Made by a program: the position numbers and the translations under genes
From: Capitulum mitella
Taxonomy: Eukaryota > Arthropoda > Thecostraca > Pollicipedomorpha > Pollicipedidae
Reading direction: 5' to 3'
Length of the DNA: 64,000 nt
NCBI GenBank assembly: GCA_030062745.1
Contig: CP099847.1
Location: forward strand, 22,904,374-22,968,373
Shown: in pieces, positions 33,801 to 44,500 of the stretch
How the letters are laid out: every line of letters starts with the position of its first letter
Position numbering within the stretch: the stretch's first letter is position 1
The notes under the pieces: model-generated
Database searches by the model: none
What the model saw: only the letters and a program-made list of their open reading frames with translations
What the model was told of the DNA's origin: nothing

Positions 33801-35731
33801 GGACCCCCAGCCAGCGACTGCGGGTCTGCCAACAACGGACGGAGCCGTCACATGAGTCTCAACAGGCGGAGCACAGAGGACCCCCAGCCAGCGGGTGCGG
33901 GTCTGCCAACAACGGACGGAGCCGTCACATGAGTCTCAACAGGCGGAGCACAGAGGACCCCCAGCCAGCGAGTGCGGGTCTGCCAACAACGGGCGGAGCC
34001 GTCACATGAGTCTCGACAAACGGGGCACGGAGGACCCCCAGCCAGCGAGTGCGGGTCTGCCAACAACGGGCGGAGCCGTCACATGAGTCTCAACAGGCGG
34101 AGCACAGAGGACCCCCAGCCAGCGACTGCGGGTCTGCCAACAACGGACGGAGCCGTCACATGAGTCTCAACAGGCGGAGCACAGAGGACACCCAGCCAGC
34201 GAGTGCGACCTTAGGAACAGTTTTAATACTTCTCGTCCTCCACACCAGTATTACTCAAGATGCCACATACCAGCACAGTGATCACACAATCAGTAAAACA
34301 CACGACTTTCAAATGGCAGGTAATGTGATGCTATCTGTCCTGAGTTCCACGCACTATCTTGCATTAGATAGCAGGCTCTCAGCCAGCTCATAACTACAAT
34401 GATAATCTGTTTCCATCTTAGGCAGACACTGGCATTTCTAAAACCGGCTCAGGGGACTGTGAACCGCAACATACGACGGACATTCCTGAACTGCCACTGC
34501 TGCAACGGACACAGGCGGAGCACTCGCTGGAATGCAGCCAAATACTGGGAACCTTTATCACACTTTTTAATAAACAGTTCTCTTTGACAAACATCAGCTG
34601 GGTGGCTGCCATTTACCACCCTGATACCCAAACCACATCCTTCCAGGGTGACACCACTGGCCACCGACCTGCCAGCCCCCCCCCCCCCACCCCACCCCCA
34701 CTCGGGCTAGAGCTGCCAGTCACCGACCTGCGAGCCCCCCGGGCTGCGGCCGCCGGCCACTGACCTGCCAGGCTCATGCGGAGGTCGAATATGAGTACGC
34801 GGCCGTTCTCGCAGGAGGCCACGAAGATGTTCTTTTGGCACGGGTCGACGCTGAGGCCGTAGACCGCCTGCTGCTCGGTAAACAAGTCCACCGCGGCACC
34901 GCTGCGGCGGAGAGGTAGTTGAACACCGCGGCGCCGACATACCGGCAGAATAATCCTGAACTTGCCCAACATGGCGGCACCGTAACGGAGCAACAACAGT
35001 GAACTCTCACGGCGGCGCCACTGTAGTCCACGTGTGGGGGTCGTGACCCACGCGCAGCACCAACGTGACGTCACGAGAATCCCCGTGACGGCCGACTCAC
35101 GTGCCGAGGTCGTGCACGATGATCTGTTTGTCGTTGCCGGCGGAGAAGACGCGGCCCTCGCCGGCGTCGAACGCCAGGCAGAAGATGTTGGAGAGGTGCT
35201 GCGACACCATGGGCACGACCGGGTGCCGGCCGCCCGACAGCGTGCGGGCCACGTCCCAGACCAGCACGCGCCGGTCGTCCCCGCCTGCGGCAGACGGCAC
35301 AGGAAACTGTCGCTCCGGCCGGCACAGGCCAGACGACAGGCAACGAATGCGGAGACACCTTTAGCCTCCCGCACGCAAACCGGAGCTGCAGTAAAGGCGA
35401 TGTGGTCTCCGCTGTCAACAACTTGTTTTTCTCGAACCGCCAGCGGCCGAAGAACACCCAGCCATCGCCTGCCGTGCTACGAACCCGACAGAAAAACACC
35501 GAACCCGACCACGGCGAACATGGCCAGGACCGCGTAGTCCTCACCGGAAACCATCAGCGCGCCGGAGCTGGAGAACTCGATGGCGTTGATGCAGCCGTAG
35601 TGGGCCAACAGGTCGCGGGTGTACAGGTTGGAGGCGCCCTCTATGCGGTCGTCCAGCAGCCGGGACACGTGTTGAGTGTTGCCGGTGAGCCGGCGCCACT
35701 CCAGCGCCCACGCCGGGTTACTGCCCAGCAT
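27874..35731 (-). CDS. DCAF5: DDB1- and CUL4-associated factor 5, 11 coding exons
   Basis: Substrate-receptor subunit of CUL4-DDB1 ubiquitin ligases (WDR22), with a WD40 propeller and a long disordered tail. Coding exons are 35731-35545, 35284-35101, 34901-34765, 33467-33329, 32672-32531, 32172-32043, 31413-31292, 30742-30617, 30266-30104, 28813-28627 and 28327-27874. They sum to 1971 nt, 656 residues plus stop, and every phase matches. Recognition rests on AHYGCINAIEFS, VSGGDDRRVL, LRRRLPPVLYD, MKSCCFAGSRDQYVLSGSDD, GHRSIVNQVR and MLAFFDSLVQREIE. The propeller covers about residues 45-352. The tail has acidic Ser-rich tracts and ends in a basic Arg/Lys cluster that could be a nuclear signal. 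The DWD-type WDxR positions read FDLR and YDVR here. The join from exon 9 to exon 10 rests on phase and sites more than on homology. Arrays in introns 3 and 9 copy splice sites. Confidence 0.93.
29905..30110 (-). repeat. 30-bp minisatellite carrying DCAF5 exon-9 donor copies
   Basis: About six to seven units of about 30 bp lie in intron 9 of DCAF5 and include the real donor after 30104. On the minus strand the core reads GACGACAGCTCAG then GTCAGGTCAC, so most units repeat the exon end CTCAG followed by the intron start GTCAGG. One unit near 29994 has lost the GT. Reading through the real donor stays open for about 16 codons, then stops at 30012-30014. Confidence 0.85.
31292..34764 (-). other. 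DCAF5 introns 3-6: content
   Basis: Apart from exons 4 to 7 and the splice-site array at 33451-34208, these introns hold AT-rich DNA with short ATATC/AATTC-type direct repeats at about 31625-31710 and a two-copy repeat near 31740-31900 (CCGAGGCGCTTTTCAGTGGC-like). No additional gene was seen on the plus strand. Confidence 0.5.
33451..34208 (-). repeat. 77-bp minisatellite carrying DCAF5 exon-4 acceptor copies
   Basis: Nine units at exact 77-bp spacing (plus-strand landmark TGCGGGTCTGCCAACAA at 33511, 33588, 33665, 33742, 33819, 33896, 33973, 34050 and 34127), and a partial tenth at 34198. A further copy of the landmark at 33461 is the real 3' splice site of exon 4, 50 bp from the first unit. 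On the minus strand every unit reads GTTGTTGGCAG then ACCCGCACTCGCTGG, that is, acceptor plus the first exon bases. CTCAT, a branch-point-like sequence, lies about 30 nt before each AG. Units differ by only a few bases. Confidence 0.95.
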
Positions 35732-37339
35732 GGCTGCCGCTGCGGGCCGGCACGAGCCACGTGTCAAACGCCGGGAAATAATGATCCATATGAATCATAT
35801 AGTATCTGTCAATAGTACCTTCCTATGGTCACGATATGTCTTTCTGCATGTCGGCAGCGTCACCGTTTTGCCAGCTGTCACGTTTGTGGAGATGCTTCCC
35901 TATTAGTATTATTACTATATTATTACCATATCCATCTATGGGTGCATTTTACACAAACAGCTTAGACCAAGAAGTTACGAAATGTATCTCAAAAGACGCA
36001 TTTCGTGTATTTCTCGATACCCAGAGGAGCCCTCGACATATTTTAGATTATACGACACGACAGCAGACCACGAAGCTCGGTATATCTATATGATTATTTA
36101 CAGCCCATTGCAGTGAGATGCCTTGACCCGCGGTTTGTCGCGCGGGGAGGGGGATGATGTCAGATGACTAGTCCCCACTTCTTTCTTCCACGCGCATCCC
36201 GGGAACAAACCGTGCAGAGTCGTGAAATTTTCATTGGGCTGGAGCCACATTACCGAGTGCAGTTGATTGCCATGTGAATCGACCAAACTGGCCCACTACC
36301 TAGTTATTGAGCAACTGAGTTTGACACCCCCTGTTCCCCACAGTAAGCACAAGGTGGCAAAATGCCCTAGCAACTGCCAGGTTAAGTTACTATCATAAAC
36401 ACCCAGTACACCTTAATTCATCAAACAGTAATCCAGTTGCCATTGTGTAATGAATAAATGGGTTCTCATCATTCCCATTCCCAACAATCATATTAATTTT
36501 CTAGTTTACAGCCACAAAATTTTCAGATCTGCTGAAGGAAAGCTGACTGCAGTACCTGGCCTCACATTTTTGTAGATCATACTTTTTCACATTATTTCCT
36601 GTTCACTTACATCATCTGTTCTTGTCTTTGCATTAGCATCGCATGGCTTGTCACCTTGTACACTTCTAGCTTGAAGCAACTACACAAAATATCTTGGAAG
36701 CAGCACAGGTGAACTTACCTAATTTTGCCAGTTTTTTCCACGCAGTCTTCAGCAGAATACGACTACGTACTTTTGTTAACCATGAAGACAATCACAGATT
36801 GGCATTGCACAGAACCATACCACACTGATATTACAAAAGTTTTACTTTCTAAAAAACCCAAAACTTCATCCTAACAGGTAAATCCCCACCAAGACGGTGG
36901 TGGGGATCTGAAACCAATAGTAACTTGGCTCACTAATAACCTGAAGATCACATCCCGGTAGTTTTACTTCCAATACAACATCCAGGTTCCAAGGACCAGA
37001 AAAGAGTGTAATCATGCCCATTAAAAACGTGCTTGATATTTACCACCTCCAGTGTATAGCAACAGGAAAGGCATTGCATTTGTTTGGGAATTCAGAGAAG
37101 TGATATCTAAAAAACTGTACATAAAGCCATGGGAAAACTTAACAGTGCACTATGATTTTTTTTTAGAATTTGCTGATGCTGCAACACCCCTTATCATGTA
37201 TACACACATCAAGAGTCCAAAACTGCATCACACAGCTTTAAACAATAATGACACCTCCTTTGACTTTAATGAACAGGTGATCCTAGCTTCTGACTAACAT
37301 GTCCCAGTTTGTGCAGCTTTACCTCAGCTGGTCTTACTT

Positions 37340-37790
37340 CATCTAGCCTGGGCCATAATTATCACGTCAGTTGAACTGGATATTTAGTTACATGCCTGAA
37401 GCATAAAAAATTGTAAGGTGAGATGGATATGAGGATTGGTCAATCCAACTTTGGTATAGCTGGTCTGAGCATTACTGTGTGAGGTAAGCTGGTTGGCTGA
37501 GTCAGATAGCATAGTCAGATCATGTTAGGCTATGGGCTGACCAGGGGGAACATGACATGAGACATGACACTCATCTAGCCTGAGCCATAATAAATACATG
37601 TGAGATGAGCTGGATATCTGCTTAGATGCTTGACCCATAAAAGCTATGAGTTGAGCTGCATATTTAGTTGGGGAAATTCAGTTCAAGTACAGTTAGACCA
37701 AACATTGCTGGGTGTGGCAAGATGGTCCATTAAGTCAGGCTATGCTAGGCTTGGGATGCCCAGGAGCAACAAGACAGGGAAGTATCTCTC
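37340..37790. repeat. Diverged tandem duplication, about 230-bp units
   Basis: The words ATCTAGCCTGGGCCATAA, GAACTGGATATTTAGTTA and CATTACTGTGTGAGG near 37342-37490 recur as ATCTAGCCTGAGCCATAA, GAGCTGGATATCTGCTTA and CATTGCTGGGTGTGG near 37571-37720. The copies are roughly 70-75% alike by eye. They lie in the CpG-free block. Confidence 0.6.
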
Positions 37791-38455
37791 ATCACTAATG
37801 CAAAGTTCTGCAGACCTTAGAACAACACATATGGATGTAGCAAGTCAAGTACCACCATAAAAACCCACTGTGACCTCCCATCATTCCTATATTTCAAGCA
37901 AGGGCAATGCTACCTGAAACACAAATGAAATACTTTTTTGCACAATGTCTCTCAGCAGTGCCACAGAAGTGATGACCATGTGCTTTCAAGTTTGCTGAAA
38001 TAAACAGATGCCTTTAAATGACAATCATTGACCCAAGTTACAGGGGAAATATCCAGGATGACCTCAATCATCAAATGCAAGCACTCTTTGCAAAAATCAC
38101 AAATGTTAGAGTCAGCAGATTTAATTCAAGCCTCTACAAAGCTTAGCATAAATACAGCCTTTGACTTTGACAAAACCACATCTCTGCTGACCTGATCCTG
38201 AATATTCACAATGCTCTTTTAATGGTCCATGAAGGGCTCTGCAAAACATGGGCCTAACAATCACTCAAAATACATATCTGCCCTGCAGGGCAGGCATGCT
38301 CAGGGAACAAAGACCAGTTCTACACTTTTGAGACACTTCATGATGTGTAATGTCTTCCAACATTTCTATTTTAGAACAGTGTGTCAGTCTTCTTTTTTTG
38401 ATTTCTGTATTGCATAAGACCCTGATGTACCACCAAAACTGAACTGTCATGACAA

Positions 38456-38458
<3 letters not shown>

Positions 38459-38509
<51 letters not shown>

Positions 38510-38518
38510 TTATATATG
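38459..38518. repeat. (TA)n microsatellite
   Basis: An imperfect TA run of about 60 bp followed by a short TGTG tract. Ile/Tyr frames across it are artefacts. Confidence 0.95.
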
Positions 38519-38639
38519 TGTGTATGTGTGTGCTTATAGGTATGACCTGTGCATGGAAAAATAATACACAATCTAGATATATCCTATACAGTTAAAGTTA
38601 GGATACAGGCATGGAGGGTCCAATGGACTTGAGAAATCC

Positions 38640-39075
38640 CACTCATTAGCTGGTATCTGGCACTCAGAATGCCCATCTTAGTGGCACAGTTTGGCATTGA
38701 TATCCTTGCCAGTATTTGCCAAGGTTCTTCTTGAATGTATTCACATTTGGGGATATGACAACTTTAGCAGGTAGGCTGTTCCATGGAGGCACCACTCTGA
38801 TGTAAAAAGAGTAATGTTTCCACTGAGTACAAGCATAGGGCTGCTGAAGTTTCAGGGTTTGACCATGAGTTTGACCAGAGCTATCCATCCTGAAAAATCT
38901 TCTGGAATGACACTTAGCTTGATAGCTGCTATCTGGTACACTAAGACCTTTGCAGGTATCTAACACACTAATATAAACTTGGCAGATATCCCTTTTCAAG
39001 CACTTGTCATAGCTTAGGAAGGTGAATCTCTTTGACCACACTCTACATCCACTCTGTATTTTGTTTTACATATTC
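38640..39075 (-). mobile_element. Non-LTR retrotransposon fragment, 3' end of reverse transcriptase ORF
   Basis: A 125-codon minus-strand open frame ends with the signature typical of the C-terminus of LINE reverse transcriptases of the Jockey/CR1 group: a basic stretch, then FYIRVVPPWNSLPAKVV, then NVNTFKKNLGKYW. Only this C-terminal tail is present; no YADD motif, endonuclease or 5' part was found nearby, so it is a dead remnant. It lies wholly inside the CpG-free block. Confidence 0.75.
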
Positions 39076-40380
39076 AGCTTACAGTTACACTTGTAATGGT
39101 TTAGGAAAAGAGACCATAATAGCAGCCTGGGATTCTCACTTACTTTTTGTTCTGCTCAAAGGCAACATCAGTTTAATATCACACTGGCAGTAATGCCAAT
39201 GATCATCCAGTCTAAAAAAACAACTTATTTAGTTAACAGTTACAAAAAAGCAGGAATTGAAATACAGATTATTGCAAATTCTGAGGAAAATACCAGAATG
39301 GGTACAAGAAACATTTCCAGAAGTGCTGTACAAAATTTCACATATATCCAGTGTCACGTGTGTAATATATTCAACGTTCCATTTCACTACCTGTGCATGA
39401 TATTTTCGGTCCTGATACAATAAACGTTCTGAAATGACTGCATGATGACTGCCACGGTCGCGATATACCAAAAATGTAACCTATTCACTTAATGACGGCG
39501 TTTATTCCTACACCACACTGAATACGTACCTACCTCAAAATGCCTCACGCGTTATGCTGAACGATCATTGACTATTCGGATTTGTCAAGATCTTAAGGCC
39601 ACTTGTACCGAATTTTCTCGAATGCGATAATATTCACCAAACCCAAGGCGATCCGTCTGCCTTTGTTGACCAGCAATGAAAACGAAGAAACGCTTTCAGA
39701 TCCTCTTCTGTATGACGGCGATCAGCTGATCGATGCTGAGTCCATGAATCAAGGTGTGGGAATACCCAGTGCCATGAAAAATAATAATAAAATAGGCTAT
39801 TCCACGTAAATATAATATTAGCAGTTGCTTCCCAATGTATGTATACGAATAATTTTACACTTTTGTGTGTAGTAAGATCTTGGAGAATATGCATTCTCCT
39901 TTAAAACTTTTGATGTCCTGACAATCTACCTTTCAGCTACTCTGCTTTAGCAGCTTAAAACTTATGATGCGTATGGCAAGTTTTTCAGAGAAAACAATAA
40001 GGATGCTTGGATCCAAACTTCGTTTAATAATGCATTCGTCATTGTTCTAAACCAGGTTTTCAGCGCACTTCGAAAGCCCGTCATGTTATGCGACATATAA
40101 TGCGCATATTGACTTCTACGGCATAACAGACGCGATAGTGCCGAGGATGGTGGTGGTGTTTCGATGAAAGGTGAGTGTGGGTGTAATGCTTGAATTGCAT
40201 GAAAATCACTGATTACTTTCGAGTTAGGCGGAATCAGCGCATGTACTTTTGGGTATGGATTTTGGTGCCATGTAAATATGGGAATTGCTAATAACTCCCA
40301 TTTAATGCCAGCAAATAGTTATGCAGCTTGTATTTTCTTCATGGTTTTGTTGGTTGTTGAATGCTCTGAATGCTTGAGTT

Positions 40381-40407
40381 GAATGCTCAACAATGTGTTG
40401 AGCATTC
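40381..40407. repeat. Perfect 11-bp hairpin
   Basis: Arms GAATGCTCAAC and GTTGAGCATTC flank the loop AATGT. No associated gene. Confidence 0.75.
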
Positions 40408-40765
40408 TCTGTAGATAGAAGTAACCTCTGACGCATGAAGCACAGCACTTGGCAGTGGTAATAGTCACATTCAGAAATATACACAGCAGCCATATGAGCA
40501 GTGTCTCTGAATTCTAAAACTGTCTAGAATGTGCCTTAGAGGAATTCAGAGATTAAGGTACCAATTTATCAGATTCTATGTGGAAGCATCACGATTCCAA
40601 AGAAATTTGTTTTCCTGGCCTGCTGCTACCAGGGATTGCCATCTGAAGACATGGCAACACAAAAATGATGACTAACCTAAGTTCACTATTATTTTATTAG
40701 GACCAGCATTTTCTAGAATGGCTGTGAGAGAAAGTGTGGTGAGCCCCCTATTTGTACACCTTATA

Positions 40766-41129
40766 GGCAATCCTTTAGAAGCGCACACCATAAACCAAGC
40801 ACACTGGATGACACATATACGGCGCGTGTGGCAAAAGGAGACGTCAGCTGTTGCAAGAAATAACAACATTATGCACTGGAGCTCCAGGTCGTAGATCACC
40901 TGCTATTCGCTCTTGTTTTACACAGTAGGTTAGGTTAGGTTAGGTTAGGTAAGGCAAGGTTAGGTTAGGTTAGGTTAGGTTAGGTTAGCAAATAGTAGGT
41001 GATCCATGACCTGGAGCTCCAGTGCATAATGTTGTTTCTTGCAACAGCTGACGTCTCCTTTTGCCACGTGCGCCGTATATGTGTCATCCAGTGTGCTTGG
41101 TTTATGGCGTGCGCTTCTAAAGGATTGCC
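40766..41129. repeat. Large inverted repeat with TTAGG-rich loop
   Basis: The left arm (about 40766-40914) and right arm (about 40988-41129) are reverse complements over roughly 145 bp with only a handful of mismatches and one small indel. Shared words include GGCAATCCTTTAGAAGCGCA and GGAGACGTCAGCTGTTGCAA. The loop contains (TTAGG)n at 40926-40987 with one imperfect stretch (GTAAGGCAAGG). Open frames read on both arms mirror each other and are not genes. Confidence 0.92.
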
Positions 41130-41280
41130 CACCTTATAAGTCTTCCATGTTCAGCAAACCACGGGGAGAAGCATTGTATCCGGACCCATTTGTAGATGAT
41201 GCCAAAAGAACAGGAGCTTGCAGACCACCTTAGCAGTCTCATTACGTGAAAACTCTAAGCTTAGGTGAGTATTTAGCTCA

Positions 41281-41286
41281 TTTATT
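41281..41286 (-). promoter_or_regulatory. Candidate poly(A) signal of the CUB gene
   Basis: AATAAA on the minus strand, about 230 nt beyond the CUB gene stop codon at 41515-41517. Position is suitable; no transcript evidence. Confidence 0.45.
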
Positions 41287-41514
41287 GGTAATTGCATTTG
41301 CATTTGCAGCATGCATCACAGAAACACAGAGTTGATCACACTGAAAAACAGTTGTATAGGCACTCTATACCAACATTGTCCTTTTGATTGTCTCCTTTCT
41401 AGGCATACTGATGCAAGCTCACTCTATCACTGGCTTTGGCTGGTCCATCTTTGAGGACACTCCATGGTGACCATGCACTGTCAGAGGTGGTCAGACTTGG
41501 CCAGATAGGCTCTG

Positions 41515-44500
41515 TCAAGTCCGTCTTGACCTGCATGGATTTTGTCTATAGTAGAGCCTGAAGCCCCTGCCTACTGTGCCTTCTCCAGTCACAAACTTGA
41601 CATTGAACTGGCCACCAGAGTTGTCTGAAGCAGGAAAAATACCAGTGAAATTCATGATCTTTATGGCCATTTTTAATACTTGTAGCTCTGATTATTTTTC
41701 ATGCACAGTAATGCAACAGTCAAAGATGAACAGTCTATGACAACCATTTCTTACACACAGTAATGCACACAGTTAAGGATGAAGTACATGTACAACACCT
41801 GAAGATTTAAAGGGATATTGGCCTTATCAGCCACATTTCTAGACTAATGCTGAGCTCCGCCATACAATGAACAGGACATCTTGGCAGTAACACCAGCCGT
41901 TCACGACGGTCGAGCGCAGGCCGCACCTGTGACGTCCGCGTTCTCGGTGAGCAGGCTGTTGACGGTGCCGTCGTTCAGCCGGTCGCCGCACAGCCGGTCG
42001 GCGCTGAGCAGGATGTAGTCCTCGGTGCACTGGGTAGGCCCGATGCCGGCCTGGCCCGCCGGCACCGTCGCCGTGGCCACCTCGGTCCCTGCGGCGGCCG
42101 TCCAGCGGTCAGCAGGGGTCCCTCCCCGATCCTGGGTGGTAGCAGGGGCCATTGGCCACCATCTGCCCAGCCCCAGCGTGAAGTGAGCGCTCGGAACTGG
42201 TTCAGTCGCTGACTTCGCTCCAGTATTCGCAGCGGCGTGGTCGTAATTTGTGTGCATTGTCAGGCAAGATCTCGGCCACACGTGAAAGGTCCTCTGAATG
42301 TCCACTGCATTATCATGCAACCCAGGGCCTTACTGGGAGATATGATATGCAAGTGTGCTTTCATTTGGGTTGTCTGTATCGTATCGTGATGAAAGGTTTC
42401 AGTTTTGATTTTGTTCCAAGTGTACTCTCATGTGCATGCGAGATGCTGCATCATCTGTTGGCATAGGTTCCTCGGCCATCGATTCATCGGACATCGAGAG
42501 ACAGCTGTCTGACTGGCCTGTCCTGCCTCCACGATTGCGAACGGTTCGAAAGACACTGTGTGGGCGTGCGGTCAGGTCCCGGTGACGTAAAGGTACAGAG
42601 AGACATTACTAGGACATCGCTAAGTGGACGCTGCATGGAACTTTGACAGCGAGCATCTTAAAATGGGGGGTAGATGTCTTCATAAGTGCTCTAAACAATC
42701 CTTATCTACCTCCAATCATGGTGATCCGGACGTTGAAAATGTCGAACACCTCGGGAAGGCTGAACCGGTCGAACCTGTCCACGGAATACGTGATGCTGCA
42801 GAATCCAGACTCCTTCCTGATGCATATCATATAGTTGAGCCGATTCTGAAATACATCAGATTTGACATTGACAAAGACAAGTCATTGAGGAGAGAATCAC
42901 GAAACAATTGTTAAATGTTTACCAGTCTGTTCTTACGTGTTGGCTAGCACGGAGGTGTGGGGCATTATGTGTGAGGACACGAGGCGAGATGGGCCACTTT
43001 TGCACGTGAAACTCCGTTCTCTTTCGCTCTGTGTCACTTTCCATTGGGGGCGTGTTCCGTTCCAAAGTTGCCCGTTGCTATTTCATAGGATTCCAAAACG
43101 TCGCAATCAGAAGGCTCCCTGCCAAAGCATTTGCTTGACGACTTCCAAACGTGAAATCAACGAAGTTACCCCAAGGTCAAACGCCGTCCGTCTGCCACTT
43201 CTCGGAACGTCCCTTGCTACCATCGGATACTCCATTGGGCTTGTACATTACCATCACTTCACGTCCTGAACGCCGGTTCGTCCCGTGCGCGCTGCCCCGC
43301 AAGCAGAGCCCTGGGGGTGTCGGGCGGCACCCACCAGGTAACCGGCGGCGTCGCCGACCGCCGGGTAATTGAAGCTCTCGATCTGGCCCAGTTTGCCGGT
43401 GAAGTACTGCAGGCAGTGGGCCGGGGCCCGGGCCGGGTCGGGCCGCCGGTACTGGGTGACCTTGACCCGCCAGCGGTGCGGGATCGAGCCGGACGAGGTC
43501 ACGGCCCGCAACTGGATCGGCCCGCTCCGCTCGCCCACTTCCAGGTACACTGAGGCGATGACGACGCGATCGTTAGTGGCACAGAGGCGGCGCTGGTCGC
43601 TCCAAAGCCCGCCTCTTACGCAGGGTGTTTGACGGCAACGGAGCGAGGGCGGCGGTGGTGTACTCACTGTGCTGTCCGCTGTTCAGGCCGCAGATCGCGG
43701 GCACATCGGCGTTGGTGTTCTGGCCGCTGACGCTGAACACGTCCGTGTTGCAGGAACCCTCCGACGGAGCCGACATCTGGCGGCGTAGACGCGCACTGAA
43801 CTGGTGGCGGTGAGGTAAGTCCCGAAGGACGTCTGGGTCGTCAGGGATCGTTGGTCCCGAAGTTCGGCCTGTTTTCGTATGTGTACGTGTCACGATTTGG
43901 AGACGGCGTAACCAAAGGATTAGTGTAGTCAGGCCCACCGTGCAGGGTTCGTCCCCTCGACCCCCGACAGGAGAGGTGGCAATGCTCTGCGACCGGGGGT
44001 TGTAGACACCTCGTCTCCTGCGCTCGCGGGCAGATACAGAGTGTTGTGTCAAGTAACATACATATCATTGTGAGCGATCATTTCATTGTGCAGTGACTTA
44101 CATCCCAAGTAGTTATCGGGTCGTTATCGTTTATTTGTCTGTCGAACCTTCTGGATTCAGTTGGCATTATCTTTTTTGTGACATGCTAGGAAACATGGCA
44201 CGTGTTTTTTCGCATTTTGACGTGGGAAAGAAAACTGCTTGGGCGTGCGGTAATATTTGCCCATGCGAAACGGCAGTAGGGTACATTTGAAATGATGTTA
44301 CGCCGTCAGTGAAGGATTGTGCACATTCGTCAACATCGTTTCGCGCTATTTGGTGTCGTTTTAGTTCGATAGTTCTAATTCAGGGACAGTGACTCCTTAA
44401 CCCGTTTGTCCGTCCTCTGGTATAATGGATTTCATCTTTTTGCGAGCTGGCCGTCAAGCCGGGCGAATCATGCATCAGCACGCAGAACAAGATGTGGGCC

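Larger units (their letters stand above)
37346..39354. other. CpG-free block of about 2.0 kb
   Basis: No CG dinucleotide occurs from about 37346 to 39354; the flank from 36300 to 37345 has only about eight. TG and CA are frequent. The block contains the diverged tandem duplication and the LINE fragment, so old methylated repeat DNA is a reasonable reading. Confidence 0.85.
35732..41280. other. Intergenic region between DCAF5 and the CUB gene
   Basis: No gene was recognised. From about 36300 to 39354 CpG is scarce to absent. The stretch contains a diverged tandem duplication (37340-37790), a TA microsatellite, a LINE reverse-transcriptase remnant (38640-39075), small hairpins, and the TTAGG foldback at 40766-41129. 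Upstream of DCAF5 (35800-36300) no TATA box or other core promoter element stands out. Confidence 0.5.

Noticed and set aside
33451..34208. CRISPR-like spacing of the 77-bp array
   Set aside because: Whole units are nearly identical with no unique spacers, and the host is a eukaryote.
33222..34393. Series of 63-codon plus-strand frames offset by 77 bp
   Set aside because: Each is the same minisatellite unit read in turn on the non-coding strand of DCAF5.
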